Shown one piece after another: positions 20,900 to 33,456 of a DNA stretch of 64,000 bases. The translations under genes and the position numbers were made by a program. The stretch is taken from NCBI GenBank assembly GCA_013350335.1, contig CM023537.1, forward strand, positions 44,824,111-44,888,110, written 5' to 3'. The notes beneath the pieces were generated by a model. It searched no databases, was not told the origin of the DNA, and saw only the letters and a program-made list of their open reading frames with translations. Every line of letters starts with the position of its first letter. The first letter of the stretch is position 1. This DNA is from Chimonanthus salicifolius. Lineage: Eukaryota; Streptophyta; Magnoliopsida; Laurales; Calycanthaceae.

Positions 20900-22031
20900 A
20901 CCTCGGTGTGATCGATCTCGATAAAACATTAATTTCTGATAAGCCTACTATTACTGGCACAAGTACGACTTCTGAGAAAAGTCCTATGAAGCATGGATCT
21001 GGTCAAATAAACTCAGCCTCATATTCATGCGCATGACAGTGGCAAATAATATCAAATCTTCACTGTCCAAAACTGATAATGGCATAGAATACCTCTAAAA
21101 TGTTGAAAATAAATTCAAATTTGCAGACAAGTCCTTAGCAGGGACACTTATGGCCAGGCTGACAACCATGAAGTTCGATGAAAACCGCAGCATGTACGTG
21201 CACATAACGGAGATGACAAATATCGCTGCTCAGTTGAAGAATTTGAGAATGAGTGTTGATGATACTTTTATTTTTCAATTTGTTTTGAATTCTTTGCGTC
21301 CTTAGTATGGGCCATTTCAGATAAATTACAATACTATGAAAGATAAATGGCAAATCAACGAACTGTCAAACATATTGATTCAAGAGGAAATCAGACTTAA
21401 GCAAATGGGATAACACTCACTCCATCTGATAAATCAAGGACCCAATAAGAAAAGAGGATCAAAGCCCAAGAAATTTAAGAAAGCAGGAAAGAAACCACAT
21501 GAGCCCAGTACGTCTTCCGGGACTCAAAATTAGGGGATAGGTAGTGTGAGGTGCCACTTCTGCATGAAACAAGGTCACTTCCAGAAAGACTGCCATAAAA
21601 GGAGAACATGGTTCGAAAGGAAATGTAATCATTCCATTCTGTATGTTTCGAATCTAATCTCATTGAAGTTTGCTCTAATATTTTGGTGGCTTGATTTTGA
21701 GACTATAACTCATGTTTCTAATACGATGCAGGGATATTTCATAATTCAGACCACCGACCCAACTAAAGCCTTCGTTCACATGAGAAACAGACAAAAAGTG
21801 CCAGTTGAAGCCATTATGACTTACCGTTTTTTTTTCAACACTAACTACCACTTAGATCTGCTTGATTATCTTTATGTTCCTTCTATTGCCAGAAACCTTA
21901 TTTCAATTTCCAAACTTGATGTTAATGGTTATTACTGTAAATTTGAAAATAATGCATTTAGTTTATTTAAGGGTTCTTCTTTTATTGGGTTTGGATTATT
22001 GATTGATGGCTTTTATCGTTTAAAACTTGGT
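20900..22031 (+). pseudogene. Copia gag and protease region (left half of the split element)
   Basis: The frame from 21120 shows the UBN2-type gag core (KSLAGTLMARLTTMK, then ITEMTNIAAQLKNLRM, then FQFVLNSLRP, a stop, and YGPFQINYNT). An intact CCHC zinc knuckle CHFCMKQGHFQKDC follows at 21552-21593. The next frame has the protease-region signature YVPSIARNLISISKLD (about 21870-21920). Several stops are present. The coding is broken at 22031 by the chromovirus and resumes in register at 33457 after the duplicated GATTC. Confidence 0.8.
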
Positions 22032-22765
22032 GATTCTGTAACGCCCTGTCCCGCTACTGGCGCATTATCTCCGAAATAACTCAAATCAATACAAAAGGAC
22101 TGATATCGGACTTTTTTTTTTTTTAAATGGGGTAACTATCTCCCGCTCAACAATTTGATAAAGGCCAAAATCAACATGATAAAGTATATCAAATAACCAC
22201 CGACTGTTCAATACAGTTATACAATCATCCAAACAAAACATATGATAACGAGTCTACATAAACAAGAGTCTCTCAAAATAAGAGCATAAGTATAATATGG
22301 GATATTAACTATTGCTACTCCTCTCGGGCACGTCTTCAAGGGGCCCGCCTGGCCCCTCCGCAACCGGAGTACCTGAAAGGTAAGGGATGAGCTAATCAGC
22401 CCAGTGAAGGGAATAATCATATCACATGTTAGCGACAACATATATCACATGTGTGAGGAATAATGGACATTGTAATAAAATGAATGTCTACGTACACGAG
22501 TGATCAACTATACAACTAATCAGTGGTCCCACCGACTAATCCGAAACATCATCCCCATAACTCACAACTATCATCCTCCAACTCCGGTCTCCCTACCAAT
22601 ACAAATGGGAGACCTCATAATACACAACTGTCTCAACCACCGGAATGCAACAGGGGAAACCCGCATCTCCCTATGGGGTCTCGACCGCCGGAGCATAACA
22701 GGGAAGCCAATCTCAAGGGCAGGCACCTCAACCGCCGGAACGTATCGGGAAAACCCGCATCTCCC

Positions 22766-24644
22766 TGATAAATGCCAAAAAATGCATTTATATCTTAATA
22801 TTATTGGGCATTCTCACATTTTTTTTATATTTAATATATGCATTTACACGTGAATTTATGAGTTTTATTTAATATGACTTATTACGTATATTTTTCTTTA
22901 TTTCAGGAAATTAACCCAGCCAATTTAATAAAGTTAGTCCCGAGTCAAAGCCCAAGTTAAATATCGAGTTCAAAGCCGAGTTGAGTGGATGCCGGGTCAA
23001 AACTGAGTTACGATCAAAACTGGCTATGTCTTTGGTCTGGGCGGATAGCTGGCAGCAGAAGACCGTTGGAGCATGGACACTGCAAGCATAAAAAGGAAAG
23101 CACTGAATGAAATCAAGGGAGAATCAGATTAGCTGAAGAAGAAAGCAGGGATTTGGGAAGAACAAATATGGAAAGGGCCAAAACCCCATTGATGCAGGAA
23201 AGAGCCGTTGGAGCACAATAGATTTCTTCTCTTACAAAAAGGGGATCTGGAAGGGAAGAAGGGGATCTCTCTCACTGGGGTTAAGAAGAAAAGGAGCAGA
23301 AAAAAAAATCCATCTTTGCCTCAGGGAGAGCATCGACCCAACAACCATTTCTTCTCTTTTCTTGTTCCATTGTCTTCTCTCTTTCTTCTGGCAGATCTTG
23401 GATTATTAGAGAGGACAGGCGAGTGACATGCCTGGGCAGATCTGAGGATTGGAGTGTCGACGGCGGTGACAACGTCGGAACAGAGAGAAGCATCAGAGGA
23501 GGAAGAGCGACAGTAGTAGATTCTAGCAGCAGAGGCGGGCTGAAGAATGAGTCTGAGCTGCGTGATAGGCAGCTGAGTACCACTTGGAAGCAGAGGCGTG
23601 CACCGGCGAGTGACACACTAGGCGCGGCCAAAAACAGAGCCTGGGCTTGGATCGGGCAGCAGCGTTTCAGCTGCTATCTTGTTCTCTCTTTCACTCTACT
23701 CTACCGGTTTCGAGGGAGTTCTCTCTCTCTGTTTTGACAGAGAATTTCTCTTTACTTTTGATTTATTCATGTTATTCTTTGTGAGGATTTTTAAGACATC
23801 ATTTTAATTTTCTTTTGAAAATTTAATTGATTACTTTGAAGTTTCTTTTATCAATTGTCTGGTTGTTTAATTTAATCTTGATTGTTTAACTTTGTTTTTT
23901 TAGAACTTAGTTTTAAGTATTGTTTGATTTACATTGAATGTTTAAATTAACTGGCATAATTTCTTTTATCATAATGTTGGGCTAAATTCCAAACTAAGGG
24001 AAAGGGTGAAGTTTAATTATTTACGGGGTTATTTTAAATCAACATCTATGATATTAATCTAAGTTTCATTTAATTGAATGGTTTAATATATCTCAAATAT
24101 TTATTAAAAATCTAAGTAATTTTCCTTGATTTATTGTAATTTCCGAACACAATAAATACTTGGGTAAATGTATGAGATTTGTGATAAACTTTCAAGGACC
24201 TATCCATGTCTATATATTTTTCTTGATTTATTGTTATTTCTGAATACAATAAATGCTTGTCGAATCCCTGTGACATGTGATATTTAATTAATATTACTTA
24301 ACCATCAATTATTCGAACAAATTATATGCAAATTATTATTGAGATAACTGTCCAATCTTCCAGTTCAATAGAATCGTCATTCGAATTGAACTGAGACAAG
24401 TTGATGAAAATGCCCTATTAATATTAAATGGATCTGTGAACCTTAGTGCTTTCTTTTTATTGATTTAAATTTATAACATCTTTGCTCCATACTTTGTGTG
24501 GAAATAATCAAAATCCAATTTTTATTCTTTTAACTTTAAATAGTGTTCTTAATATCTTTAGTCCCTGTAGATTCAACCTCGGACTCATTGAGTAATTATT
24601 ACTTCACTACCTACGCTTGGGTTTACACTTTTAAAGTGGTAACA
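22766..24644 (+). mobile_element. Solo LTR (Tat/Athila-like) inside the chromovirus LTR
   Basis: The inserted 1879 bp start TGATAAATGCC and end GTGGTAACA. The 5-bp duplication CTCCC is perfect (22761-22765 and 24645-24649). The block is absent from the partner LTR at the homologous site (about 31548). No internal region, PBS or second LTR is present, so it is a solo LTR left by recombination. The 3' end ('ccctgtagattcaacctcgg', 'acgcttgggtttacac') resembles the ends of Tat/Athila gypsy LTRs. A weak TATA candidate is at 23088. Confidence 0.85.
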
Positions 24645-26077
24645 CTCCCTATGGAGGTCTCGACCGCTGAGGTGTAAGGAGGAAGTCCTCCCAACAACAA
24701 AACTCATCACATCATCATAAACATATACACATGTCAATAGTTCCTCCATCTCAACACCCAACGGTGCGCTGTCCGTTGTGGGTTACCCCCTACAGGTAGG
24801 CGCATGATATCATGATCATATATAACAACACAAGTACATAACAAGGTCTCAAACACAAGTCCACATACTTATCATGATCTCATTCACGTATCATAAGTAA
24901 ACACCCACCATGTTGTCAACAAGTCCCAAGTATCATATCCAAAGTCCAGACGCATATCTCACTTTCAGCATAAATGCATTTACATATTATAATTAAATGC
25001 ACAACACGTTATGATTAAGTCCCTAACATCATGTTCAACATCCAACGCGTGCCTTATTATCATCACAAATTCATTTACATGCTATAACTACATACATATG
25101 TTATCAATAAGTTTCAAGTATCATGTTTATTGTCCATTAATTCGATCAAAATTTTCCATTTAATCGCATATAGTTGACATGAGTGCACCCGAACGGACCC
25201 TCTTGCCACAGATTCATATAACAGTTCTCTTACTAAGTGGCTTAATAAACGAAGGGCCTCCCTTGAGTCACTCCATGTCCAAGGTCAAGAGTTAAATAGA
25301 TGCGAATGCATACTGAAACAGTGAGAAGTCCCCTCACAGTGTGTGCGGAGTCGAAAATCCAAAGCTGCCAAGTGACTTGAAAGGTTGTATGAAGCTCAGT
25401 CTGTTGAAACAAAAAAGAATGAATAAGTAAATAAGGTAAAAAAGGGCTAAAACGATACGGGACTGAAAACGGGCCTAAGACTAGGTTGGGCCAGAAAACG
25501 GGCCAAAATGGGTCGGGCCTGAGAACGGGCTGGGTCGAGGAGCTGGGCTCGCCGGAATTGGGCCGGGTCAAGTCTAGTTGGGTCGAGTCCAAGGACTAGG
25601 CCCAAGGTTGGGCTGGACCCAACAAAACTCGAGATTGGGTCTGGGTTCCAGACCAAAAGGTGACCCGAGTCAGCTCGGGCACACCACTGAACTGACTCAG
25701 CAATGCGACCAAGTCAACCCATTGCAAGACCGAGTGAAGGGAAATGAAAGGGAGAAGGGGAAAGCAGGGAAATCTGATAAATTCGAGAAAACCAGGGAAA
25801 TCGAGGGAGAACCTGGTAAAAATCAAGGAAAACTGAGAAAAAAATGATGAAAACCGTTGAAATCAAGGAAAACTACTGAAATCAAGGAAAGGCACAGAGG
25901 AATAGGGGAAATCTCGAGAGGGTTAAGGGTGGAGAAGAAAAGGGGAGGACAAAGCGAAGAGGGGGAGGAAAAGAGAGAAGGCATACCTGGAGTTGGCTGC
26001 CACGGCGAGAAGGAGCAGAAACAACATCCCGGGAGGCAAAGGAGGGGTGTTGGGCTCCAATCGATTGGAGAGAGGGG

Positions 26078-26117
<40 letters not shown>

Positions 26118-26140
26118 GAGAACAAGATGAGTTGTGGCGG

Positions 26141-26163
26141 CACTGTAGCAAATCGCTATAGTG
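26141..26163. repeat. Short hairpin in the chromovirus LTR (left copy)
   Basis: Arms CACTGTAGC and GCTATAGTG around a 5-base loop. One arm base differs from the perfect hairpin in the right LTR (33032-33054). Confidence 0.7.
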
Positions 26164-26573
26164 CTGCGAAAGGGGAATTTAAGAGAGTTGGGTTGTCTAG
26201 GGTTTTAGAGAAAGGTAAGGGTTTAAGTGTTTTGAATCCTTTTTTTTTTTTTTTCCTATTAAGGTTCTTAAAGGATTTCTTTTCAAAAGAAATAAAAACA
26301 TATTGGAATAGAAAACCCGAAGAAATCTCGAGTGTTGAAAGACGAGCGGGGAAAATGTGTGATTTTCAATAAAATTTTCACAACTATACATAAAATTATG
26401 AAATTACTAAAATGCCCCTTTGAGTTTTCAAACTCGAAATCAGATAATTGGGGCCCACCATGGAGACCACACTCTCCTCACTGCTACTACGGTCCCAAAA
26501 ATAAGTCGGTGGTCTGAAATCTCTCCAAAAAAATTGGAAAAACTCGGAACGGGTCGTTACAACACTACCTCCT

Positions 26574-26602
26574 TTAAGGAAATTCGTCCTTGAATTTCAA
26601 AC
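26574..26602 (-). promoter_or_regulatory. Polypurine tract region of the chromovirus
   Basis: On the minus strand 'ggacgaatttcctt' is followed by AAAGGAGGTAGTGT and then the LTR start TGTAACGACCC. This 'GGACGAA...AAGGAGG' context is characteristic of chromovirus 3' ends. Confidence 0.75.
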
Positions 26603-26629
26603 TGAACTCATACCTCTAATCTCAAATAA

Positions 26630-29115
26630 GGCTGAGAACTGCTTCTGCAACAGTTGCCTCATTCTCCCAAATAGAAGTCTCTTTGCCCTTGCACTGCCAA
26701 ACCACTAAAACCAGACAGATAGTTTTACCACAAAGCATTTGTTTTCTAGAATCCTTGATCCACACTGGTCCTTCTTCATAGGTAACATCCTCGTTGAGTT
26801 CCACGTCTTCCTAGTTAAGCACATGCGACGAATTTTGATGATACTTACGAAGCATTGAAACATGGAAGATGTTGTGTACTCGGGCGAGACGCGGAGGGAG
26901 TGCAAGTCTATAAGCCACTTCCCTAGTTCTCTCTAGTACCTCAAACGAACCAATATATCAAGGTGTCAGCTTCCCTCGACGCCCAAACCTCTGAATCCCA
27001 TGATAGGGTGAGATCCGAAGGAAAACACGGTCTCCAACAACAACTCAAGTGCCCTCCTCTAACGGTCAACATAACACTTCTGCTGGCTCTAGGCAGCCAA
27101 CAATTTTTTGTCTGATCAAACTCACCTACTCAATAGTCTTACTGACCATGCCTTGTTCTGACGTCACTGTATCACTGATGTCGGCCCACAAAAGGGTGAT
27201 TTGCACGGTCTGGCCTACAAGGCCCATACTGAGCCATCTTGATACCATCTTGGTATCTGTTGTAGTAGAAGAACTCAACTAAGTGTAACTAACTCTCCAA
27301 CCTACTGCTACGATAAAAAAAAAAAAACACAAAAAAGAACACAGACTCAGATTATATCCTCTAAGATTTGAACGGTCCACTCCTACTGCCTATCTGTCTA
27401 CGGATGGAACACTGCACTGAAACAAAGTTGTGTGTCTAACTTTTTCTTCAAGTCCTGTTAGAACTGAGAAACAAGTCTCAGTCCTGATCTGAAATAATTG
27501 ACATAGGCACATCGTACAGTCTGACTACCTCTGCTAGATATAGCGGATTCAAAGTCTCTAGAGAAATTGTCAGTCTTCATGCCAATAAACTGGGCCAACT
27601 TAGTCAATTGATCCACTATGACCCATACTGTATCATGTCTTCGAGGTGACTTCGGCAATCCAGTCACAAAATCCATAATAATATGACCCTACTTCCACTC
27701 GGGGTTCGAAAAGACCGCAATCTATCACCGGTTCCCAAGTGCTCTATCCTGACCTGATGGCAAGTCAAAATAATGGGTCACAGACTCAGCCACTGACCTC
27801 TTCATGTCTTTCCACTAGAACTGCTGAAGAAATTCACAACACATCCTTGCACGTCCTAGACGCACAACAAATTTTGAGTGATGGAAGTGCCGTAATACCT
27901 CATTGCGGCACTGCCCTTCCGTGGGTACGAAAAGCGTACCCTGAAAGGTCAAACCACTATTTTGTCTCACAATCCACCCAAAGGGTCAACTGCCACTGAC
28001 CACAACACTCCTCAACGCAATGCACCTCTCATCTGTCTACTGAGCTCTCGAAACTCTATGATAAAACTCTGGTTGGACGACCATGCTGCAAAAACCTGGA
28101 TGCACTAACCTCCGACCAAACTCGACAAAGCTCCTCTCGCCATGTGATTCAAGGCATCTGCAACTACATTCATCTTACCGGAGTGGTTAGACAACACAAA
28201 GTCATAGTCACCAAGGTACTCCATCTACCGTCTCTGCCTCATGTTCAGCTCCTTCTTGAGTGCGATACCACAGTCACTAAATCCAAGTCATAATTAGGAT
28301 ATTTCGGCTCTTAGGTCTTAAAATGTCTTGAACCATAAATTATCTCTCTCCATCCTACATCAGAACACAACTCAAACCATTACCTGAAGCATCGTAGGAA
28401 ACCGCATACTCATGGCCTCTTCTTCGCATAATCCACAATGAAGCGAAAGTTGGACTCTCCTTCAGCCTCCGGAAGACTGTCTCACAAGCTTCGTCCTAAA
28501 CAAATAACACAATCTGGCAGGTCAAACTTGTCATGGGTATGACAATCTTGGAGAAATCCTGGACAAACCTGCCGGTAGTAACTCGCAAGACCCAAAAAAG
28601 CTGCGAATTTCAAGCACACCCCGTGGTCGTTCACAACTCAGAATAGCTTCAACCATAGCCAGTTCCACGGCCACACTGCCAGCTAACATCACGTGCCCAA
28701 GAAACTGAACCTCTAGAAATAAAAATTCACACTTGTTGTATTTCGCACAAAGTTTGTGATCCCTCTAGACATGAAGTATAGTTCTCAGGTGCCGCTCATG
28801 ATCCTCCTCTGATGCTGAATATATCAAGATGTCGTCGATGAACGCCGATACAACCGGTCCAGGCACAGTCTGGATGTCCTATTAATTAGGCTCATGAATG
28901 TCATCGGGGCATTAGTCACCCCAAATGGCATTACCTAAAACTCAAAGAGTCCAAAACGAGTGCAGAAAGTCTACTTTGGTGAAGCACTCAGATCCTCTCA
29001 ACTAGTCAAACAGTTCATTTATCCTTGGCATACTTGTTCTTCACTGTAACCATGTTCAACTGCCGATAGTCGATGCACAGTCTCATGGAGCCATTTCTCT
29101 TCTTAGCAAACAACG
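26630..29115 (-). pseudogene. Chromovirus pol remnant: RT, RNase H, integrase, chromodomain-like tail
   Basis: The domains are in minus-strand order. RT is at about 29000-28760: VMPFGVTNAP, then FIDDILIYS in another frame, with the catalytic DD pair still visible. The RNase H end is near 28150 (NVVADALNHMARG). The integrase core is at 27676-27450 (MDFVTGLPKSPRRHDTVWVI). The integrase C-terminus is at about 26960-26740 (EVAYRLALPPRLARVHNIFH, VSMLRKYHQN), followed by a chromodomain-like piece ending ETSIWENEATV. Many stops and frame changes are present. Gag and protease were not recognised in 29150-30800. Confidence 0.82.
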
Positions 29116-30805
29116 CCGGTGCACCCAAGGTGAAGTGGTAGGCCGAATGAAGCTAAGGGTTTTTAACTCCCTGAGCTGTTTCTCCAATTCCAAAGTCTCT
29201 GCGGGTAATCAAAGCACAAAGTCATAGAGCCATTCCCTTCTTGGTCAACCAGGCTGGTGCGCTCCAAGGAAGGTACTGGGTCAATTGTAGCCAAAAGATT
29301 CCAACTCCCGAACTAACTCTTCAGCTCCAATACTCCTACTGGCATGACCCGATAATAAGTAATCGAAATAGACACCGCACTGAGAGATCAGATCCATAAC
29401 AAAACCACCTCATGATGTGACGATAATCCAAGGAGCTTCTCCAGAAGGACATCTGGGAACCCTCGGATCATGCGGGGAATCTCAACATCTGCTAACCCGA
29501 ACTCTCCTCCAACCCAAGCTAGTCACCAAACTGCACAACTCCTCCATGTCCGGACTATGAGCTGTAAACTGCTCGAAGAAAGCATCCCTGCAAGGAACTG
29601 ACTCCTCACTTGCTTACGGTAATAGTACAAGGTAACTTGATGGGAGAATAACCAATCCGTCCCTAGATGACGTCAAACTCTGACATCTGCAAAACTCGTA
29701 AACTGACCTCCAATGCTAACTCCAAAGGTCAAAACGCATGATCCATAGATTTGGTCCACAACTAGAGAAACTCAAGGCAGAAATAAAGGGGGACACTAGA
29801 AACATTCAATATGTTGGTCAAGAGCTAAGAAACACTCACGTGCCCTATTCGAGGCGCCGAGCTTCCAAGTCACTCATACATTGAAATTGGACCGTACGCC
29901 GGTCCCACCTGAGTCTTAACAGTCAACCCTACCAATCTGACCTAAACAAGCCCATTACAAAGCCACAAGCACCTCTAACTATAATACTGGATTTTCAGGA
30001 GTCCTCGAACCAGACATACAACCACTGGCCCAGCCCTCAGGCACTCCCTGCAATCCAAATCACCAGACATGCCTATCTAACAAGTCAAACATACCAAGCC
30101 CATCTACCCCTCATGGAATTCCATCTCCCATCTACAGAGTTAGCAGGCCGGACTCACTCGGTAGACGCCCATAAATTCCCAATGAGTCTATCTTCATACT
30201 ATATAGTCACAAGCGAGGCCCACATACAATGGCCTCGCACTCTAAACACGAGTCTCCTACGGATCTAAGAGGTAGACCCACATTACAGTCTTCTCTTGAC
30301 AACACTGGACCCTCGAACGATCTCACTTCAATCACAGTCTGAATCCCCTTTGACTCCACCACAGTACTCAAGTCACTTTGAAAGAAAAAAAAAATCACCA
30401 ACGTGCCTCAAAGGTGAGAACTCCTCCTAATGTGGGTCCCACCGAGGAACACCTCTAATTACTCTAGGGAGTAAGACCAACATGACTCCAAACCTAGAGA
30501 TCTGTATCCCATAGCTCCTGCGACCACGCCACGGTGCTCCACCCACTCAAACGAGTGATCTATCTCACATTGAATCACCCATGAATCAAATACTGAAGAG
30601 TCTCATAGAGCGATAATTCGCTACAAGTCACGTCTCAAGTATGCTAACTGAGAGATAACGCATCAAGCACACCACACAAACCTAGGGTGCCTACGCAACA
30701 CCCCATAACGCGGTTCAATCTACCTTATCACATAGGGGGTGAACCTAATCTCTAGTTATCATCACATCCATCTCTGTCCCATGCACAGTCCGAGAGTTGA
30801 ATCGT
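29116..30805 (-). other. Degraded 5' internal region of the chromovirus
   Basis: Gag and protease would be expected between the PBS and RT. I could not recognise them: the sequence is broken in every frame, and its length is shorter than a full gag-protease unit. Confidence 0.5.
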
Positions 30806-30817
30806 GATTTGATACCA
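30806..30817 (-). promoter_or_regulatory. Primer-binding site of the chromovirus
   Basis: Minus-strand TGGTATCAAATC two bases inside the 5' LTR matches the initiator-Met tRNA complement at 10 of 12 positions and fixes the element's orientation. Confidence 0.75.
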
Positions 30818-30819
30818 AC

Positions 30820-33451
30820 TGTAATGTCTCGTCCCGCTACGAGCGCGTTATCTCCGAAATAACTCAAATCAACACAAAAGGACGGGTATCAGGACATTTT
30901 TTTTTTGGAATGGGATAACTATCTCCCGTTCAAACAATTTGATAAAGGCCAAAACCAACATGATAAAGTATATCAAATAACCACTGACTGTGCAATACAG
31001 TTATACAATCGTCCAAATAAAACATGTGTTAACGAGACTACTTAAACAAGAGTCTCTCAATATTAGAGCATAAGTATAATATGGGATATTAACTATTGCT
31101 ACTCCTCTCCGGGTACCTTTTCAAGGGGCCCGCCTGGCCCCTTCGCAACCTGGGTACCTGAAAGGTAAGGGGTGAGCTAACCAACCCAGTGAAGGAAATA
31201 ATTATATCACATGTTAGCGACAACATATATCACATGTGTGAGGAATAATGAATACCGTAATAAAATGAATGTCTACGTACAAGAGTGCTCAACTATACAA
31301 CTAATCAGTGGTCCCATCGACTAATCCAAAACGTCATCCCCATAACTAACAACTATCATCCTCCAACTCCAGTCTCCTTACCAATACAAATGGGAGACCT
31401 CATAATACACAACTGTCTCAACCGCCGGAATGCAACGGGGAAACCCGCATCTCCACATGGGGTCTCGACCGCCGGAGTATAATGGGGAAGCCAATCTCAA
31501 GGGCAGACACCTTAACCGCCGGAACTGCAATGGGAAAACTCGCATCTCCCTATGGAGGTCTTGACTACCGAGGCGTAAGGAGGAAGTCCTCCCAACAACC
31601 AAACTCATTACATCATCATAAACATATACACATGTCAATAGTTCCTCCATCTCAAAACCCAACGGCACGCTGTCCGTTGTGGGTTACCCCCCTGCAGGCA
31701 GGCGCATGATATCATGATCATATATAACAACACAAGTACATAACAAGGTCTCAAACACAAGTCCACATACTTATCATGATCTCATTCACGTATCATAAGT
31801 AAAGACCCATCATGTTGTCAACAAGTCCCAAGCATCATATCCAAAGTCTAGACGCATATCTCACTTTCAGTATAAATGCATTCACATATTATAATTAAAT
31901 GCACAACACGTTATCATTAAGTCCTAACATCATGTTCGACATCTAACGCGTGCCTTATTATCATCATAAATTCATTTACATGTTGTAGCTACATACACAT
32001 GTTATCAATAAGTTTCAAGCATCATGTTTATTGTCCATTAATCCGATCAAAATTTTTCATTTAATCACATATAGTTGACATGAGTGCACCCAAACGGAAC
32101 CCTTGCCACAGATTCTTATAACAGTTCCCTTACCAAGTGGCTTAATAAACGAAGGGTCCCCCTTGAGTCACTCCATGTCAAAGGTCAAGAGTTAAATAGA
32201 TGTGAATGCATACTAAAATAGTGATAAGTCCCTTCACAGTGTGTGCAGAGTCGAAAATCCGAAGCGAGCAAGCGACTTGAAAGGTTGTATGAAGCTTAGT
32301 CTGTTGAAACAAGAAAGAATGAATAAGTAAATAAGGTAAAAAAGGGCTAAAACGATACTAGACTGAAAATGGGCCTAAGACTGGGTTGAGCCTAGAAAAC
32401 GGGCCAAACTGGGTCGGACCTGAGAAAGGGCTGGGCTCGCCGGAACTTGGGCCGGGTCAGTCTGGCTAGGCTAGTCCAAGGACTGGGCCCAAGGTTGGGC
32501 TGGACCCAACAAAACTCGAGACTGGGTCTGGCTTCCAGACCAAAAGGTGAACTGAGTCAGCTCGAGCACACCACTGAATTGACTCAGCAATGCGATTGAG
32601 TCAACCCATTGCAAGACTGAGTGAAGGGAAAAGAAAGGGAGAAGGGGAAAGCAGGGAAATCAGGGAAATCTGATAAATTCGAGAAAACCAGGGAAATCAA
32701 GGGAGAACCCAATAATAATCAAGGAAAACTGAGAGAAAAAATGATGAAAACCGTTAAAATCAAGGAAAATTACTGAAATCAAGGAAGGACACAAAGGAAT
32801 AGGGGAAATCCCGAGAGGGTTAAGGGTGGAGAAGAAAAGGGGAGGACAAAGCGAAGAGGGGGAGGAAAAGAAAGAGAAGGCATACCTGGAGTTGGTTGCC
32901 TTGGCGAGAAGGAGTAAAAACGACATCCCGGGCGGCAAAGGAGGGATGTTGGGCCTCCAATCGATCGGAGAGAGGGAGAGAGAGAGAGAGGGAGAGAGAG
33001 AGAGCGAGGAGAAGAAGATAAGTTGCAGCGGCACTGTAGCAAATCGCTACAGTGATGCGAAAGGGGAATTTAAAAGAGTTGGGTTGTCTAGGGTTTTAGG
33101 GAAGGGTAAGGGTTTAAGTGTTTTAAATCCTTTTTTTGTTTTTCCTATTAAGGTTCTTAAAGGATTTCTTTTCAAAAGAAATAAAAACACATTGGAATCG
33201 AAAACCCGAAGAAATCACGAGTGTTGAAAGTCGAGCGGGAAAAATGTGTGATTTTCAACAAAATTTTCATGACTATACATAAAAATTATGAAATTACTAA
33301 AATACCCCTTTGTGTTTTCAAAATCGAAATCAGATAGTTGGGGCCCACCACGGGGCCCACACTCTCCTCATTGCTACTACGGTCCCGAAAACAACTCTGA
33401 GGTCTGAAATCTCTCCAAAAAAATGGGGAAAACTCGGAACGGGTCGTTGCA
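30820..33451 (-). repeat. Chromovirus 5' LTR
   Basis: 2632 bp, uninterrupted partner of 22037-26561. It carries a minisatellite-like stretch around 31400-31560 (repeated 'aaccgccggaa', 'gggaaacccgcatctcc' words), a GA-rich tract at about 32965-33005 and a perfect 9-bp-arm hairpin at 33032-33054. The outer end GGGTCGTTGCA has one change from the canonical GTTACA. Confidence 0.88.
33032..33054. repeat. Perfect short hairpin in the chromovirus LTR (right copy)
   Basis: Arms CACTGTAGC and GCTACAGTG around the loop AAATC; located next to the CT/GA-rich tract. Confidence 0.75.
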
Positions 33452-33456
33452 GATTC

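Larger units (their letters stand above)
22037..26561 (-). repeat. Chromovirus 3' LTR, interrupted by a solo LTR
   Basis: On the plus strand it begins TGTAACGCCC and ends GGGTCGTTACA. Without the 1879-bp insertion and its 5-bp duplication it is about 2641 bp, close to the 2632 bp of the other LTR. It contains the GA-rich tract (about 26070-26120) and the small hairpin at 26141-26163. Confidence 0.88.
22037..33451 (-). mobile_element. Tekay-like chromovirus (Ty3/gypsy), complete outline, minus strand
   Basis: 11.4 kb with two LTRs (22037-26561 and 30820-33451) and a perfect 5-bp target duplication GATTC (22032-22036 and 33452-33456). The pol remnants, PBS and PPT all show minus-strand orientation, so 30820-33451 is the 5' LTR. 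The integrase ends in a chromodomain-like tail, which with the PPT context supports a Tekay/Del-type chromovirus. It inserted into the copia element between the protease and integrase regions. The LTRs have diverged by roughly one base in ten to fifteen in a stretch compared by eye, so it is old and inactive. Confidence 0.88.

Noticed and set aside
22500..22853. 117-codon open frame
   Set aside because: It crosses the boundary between the chromovirus LTR and the nested solo LTR at 22766, so it cannot be an old gene.
25857..26372. 171-codon open frame
   Set aside because: It lies in the chromovirus LTR across a GA-rich tract; low-complexity composition explains the openness, and the partner LTR has a differently broken version.
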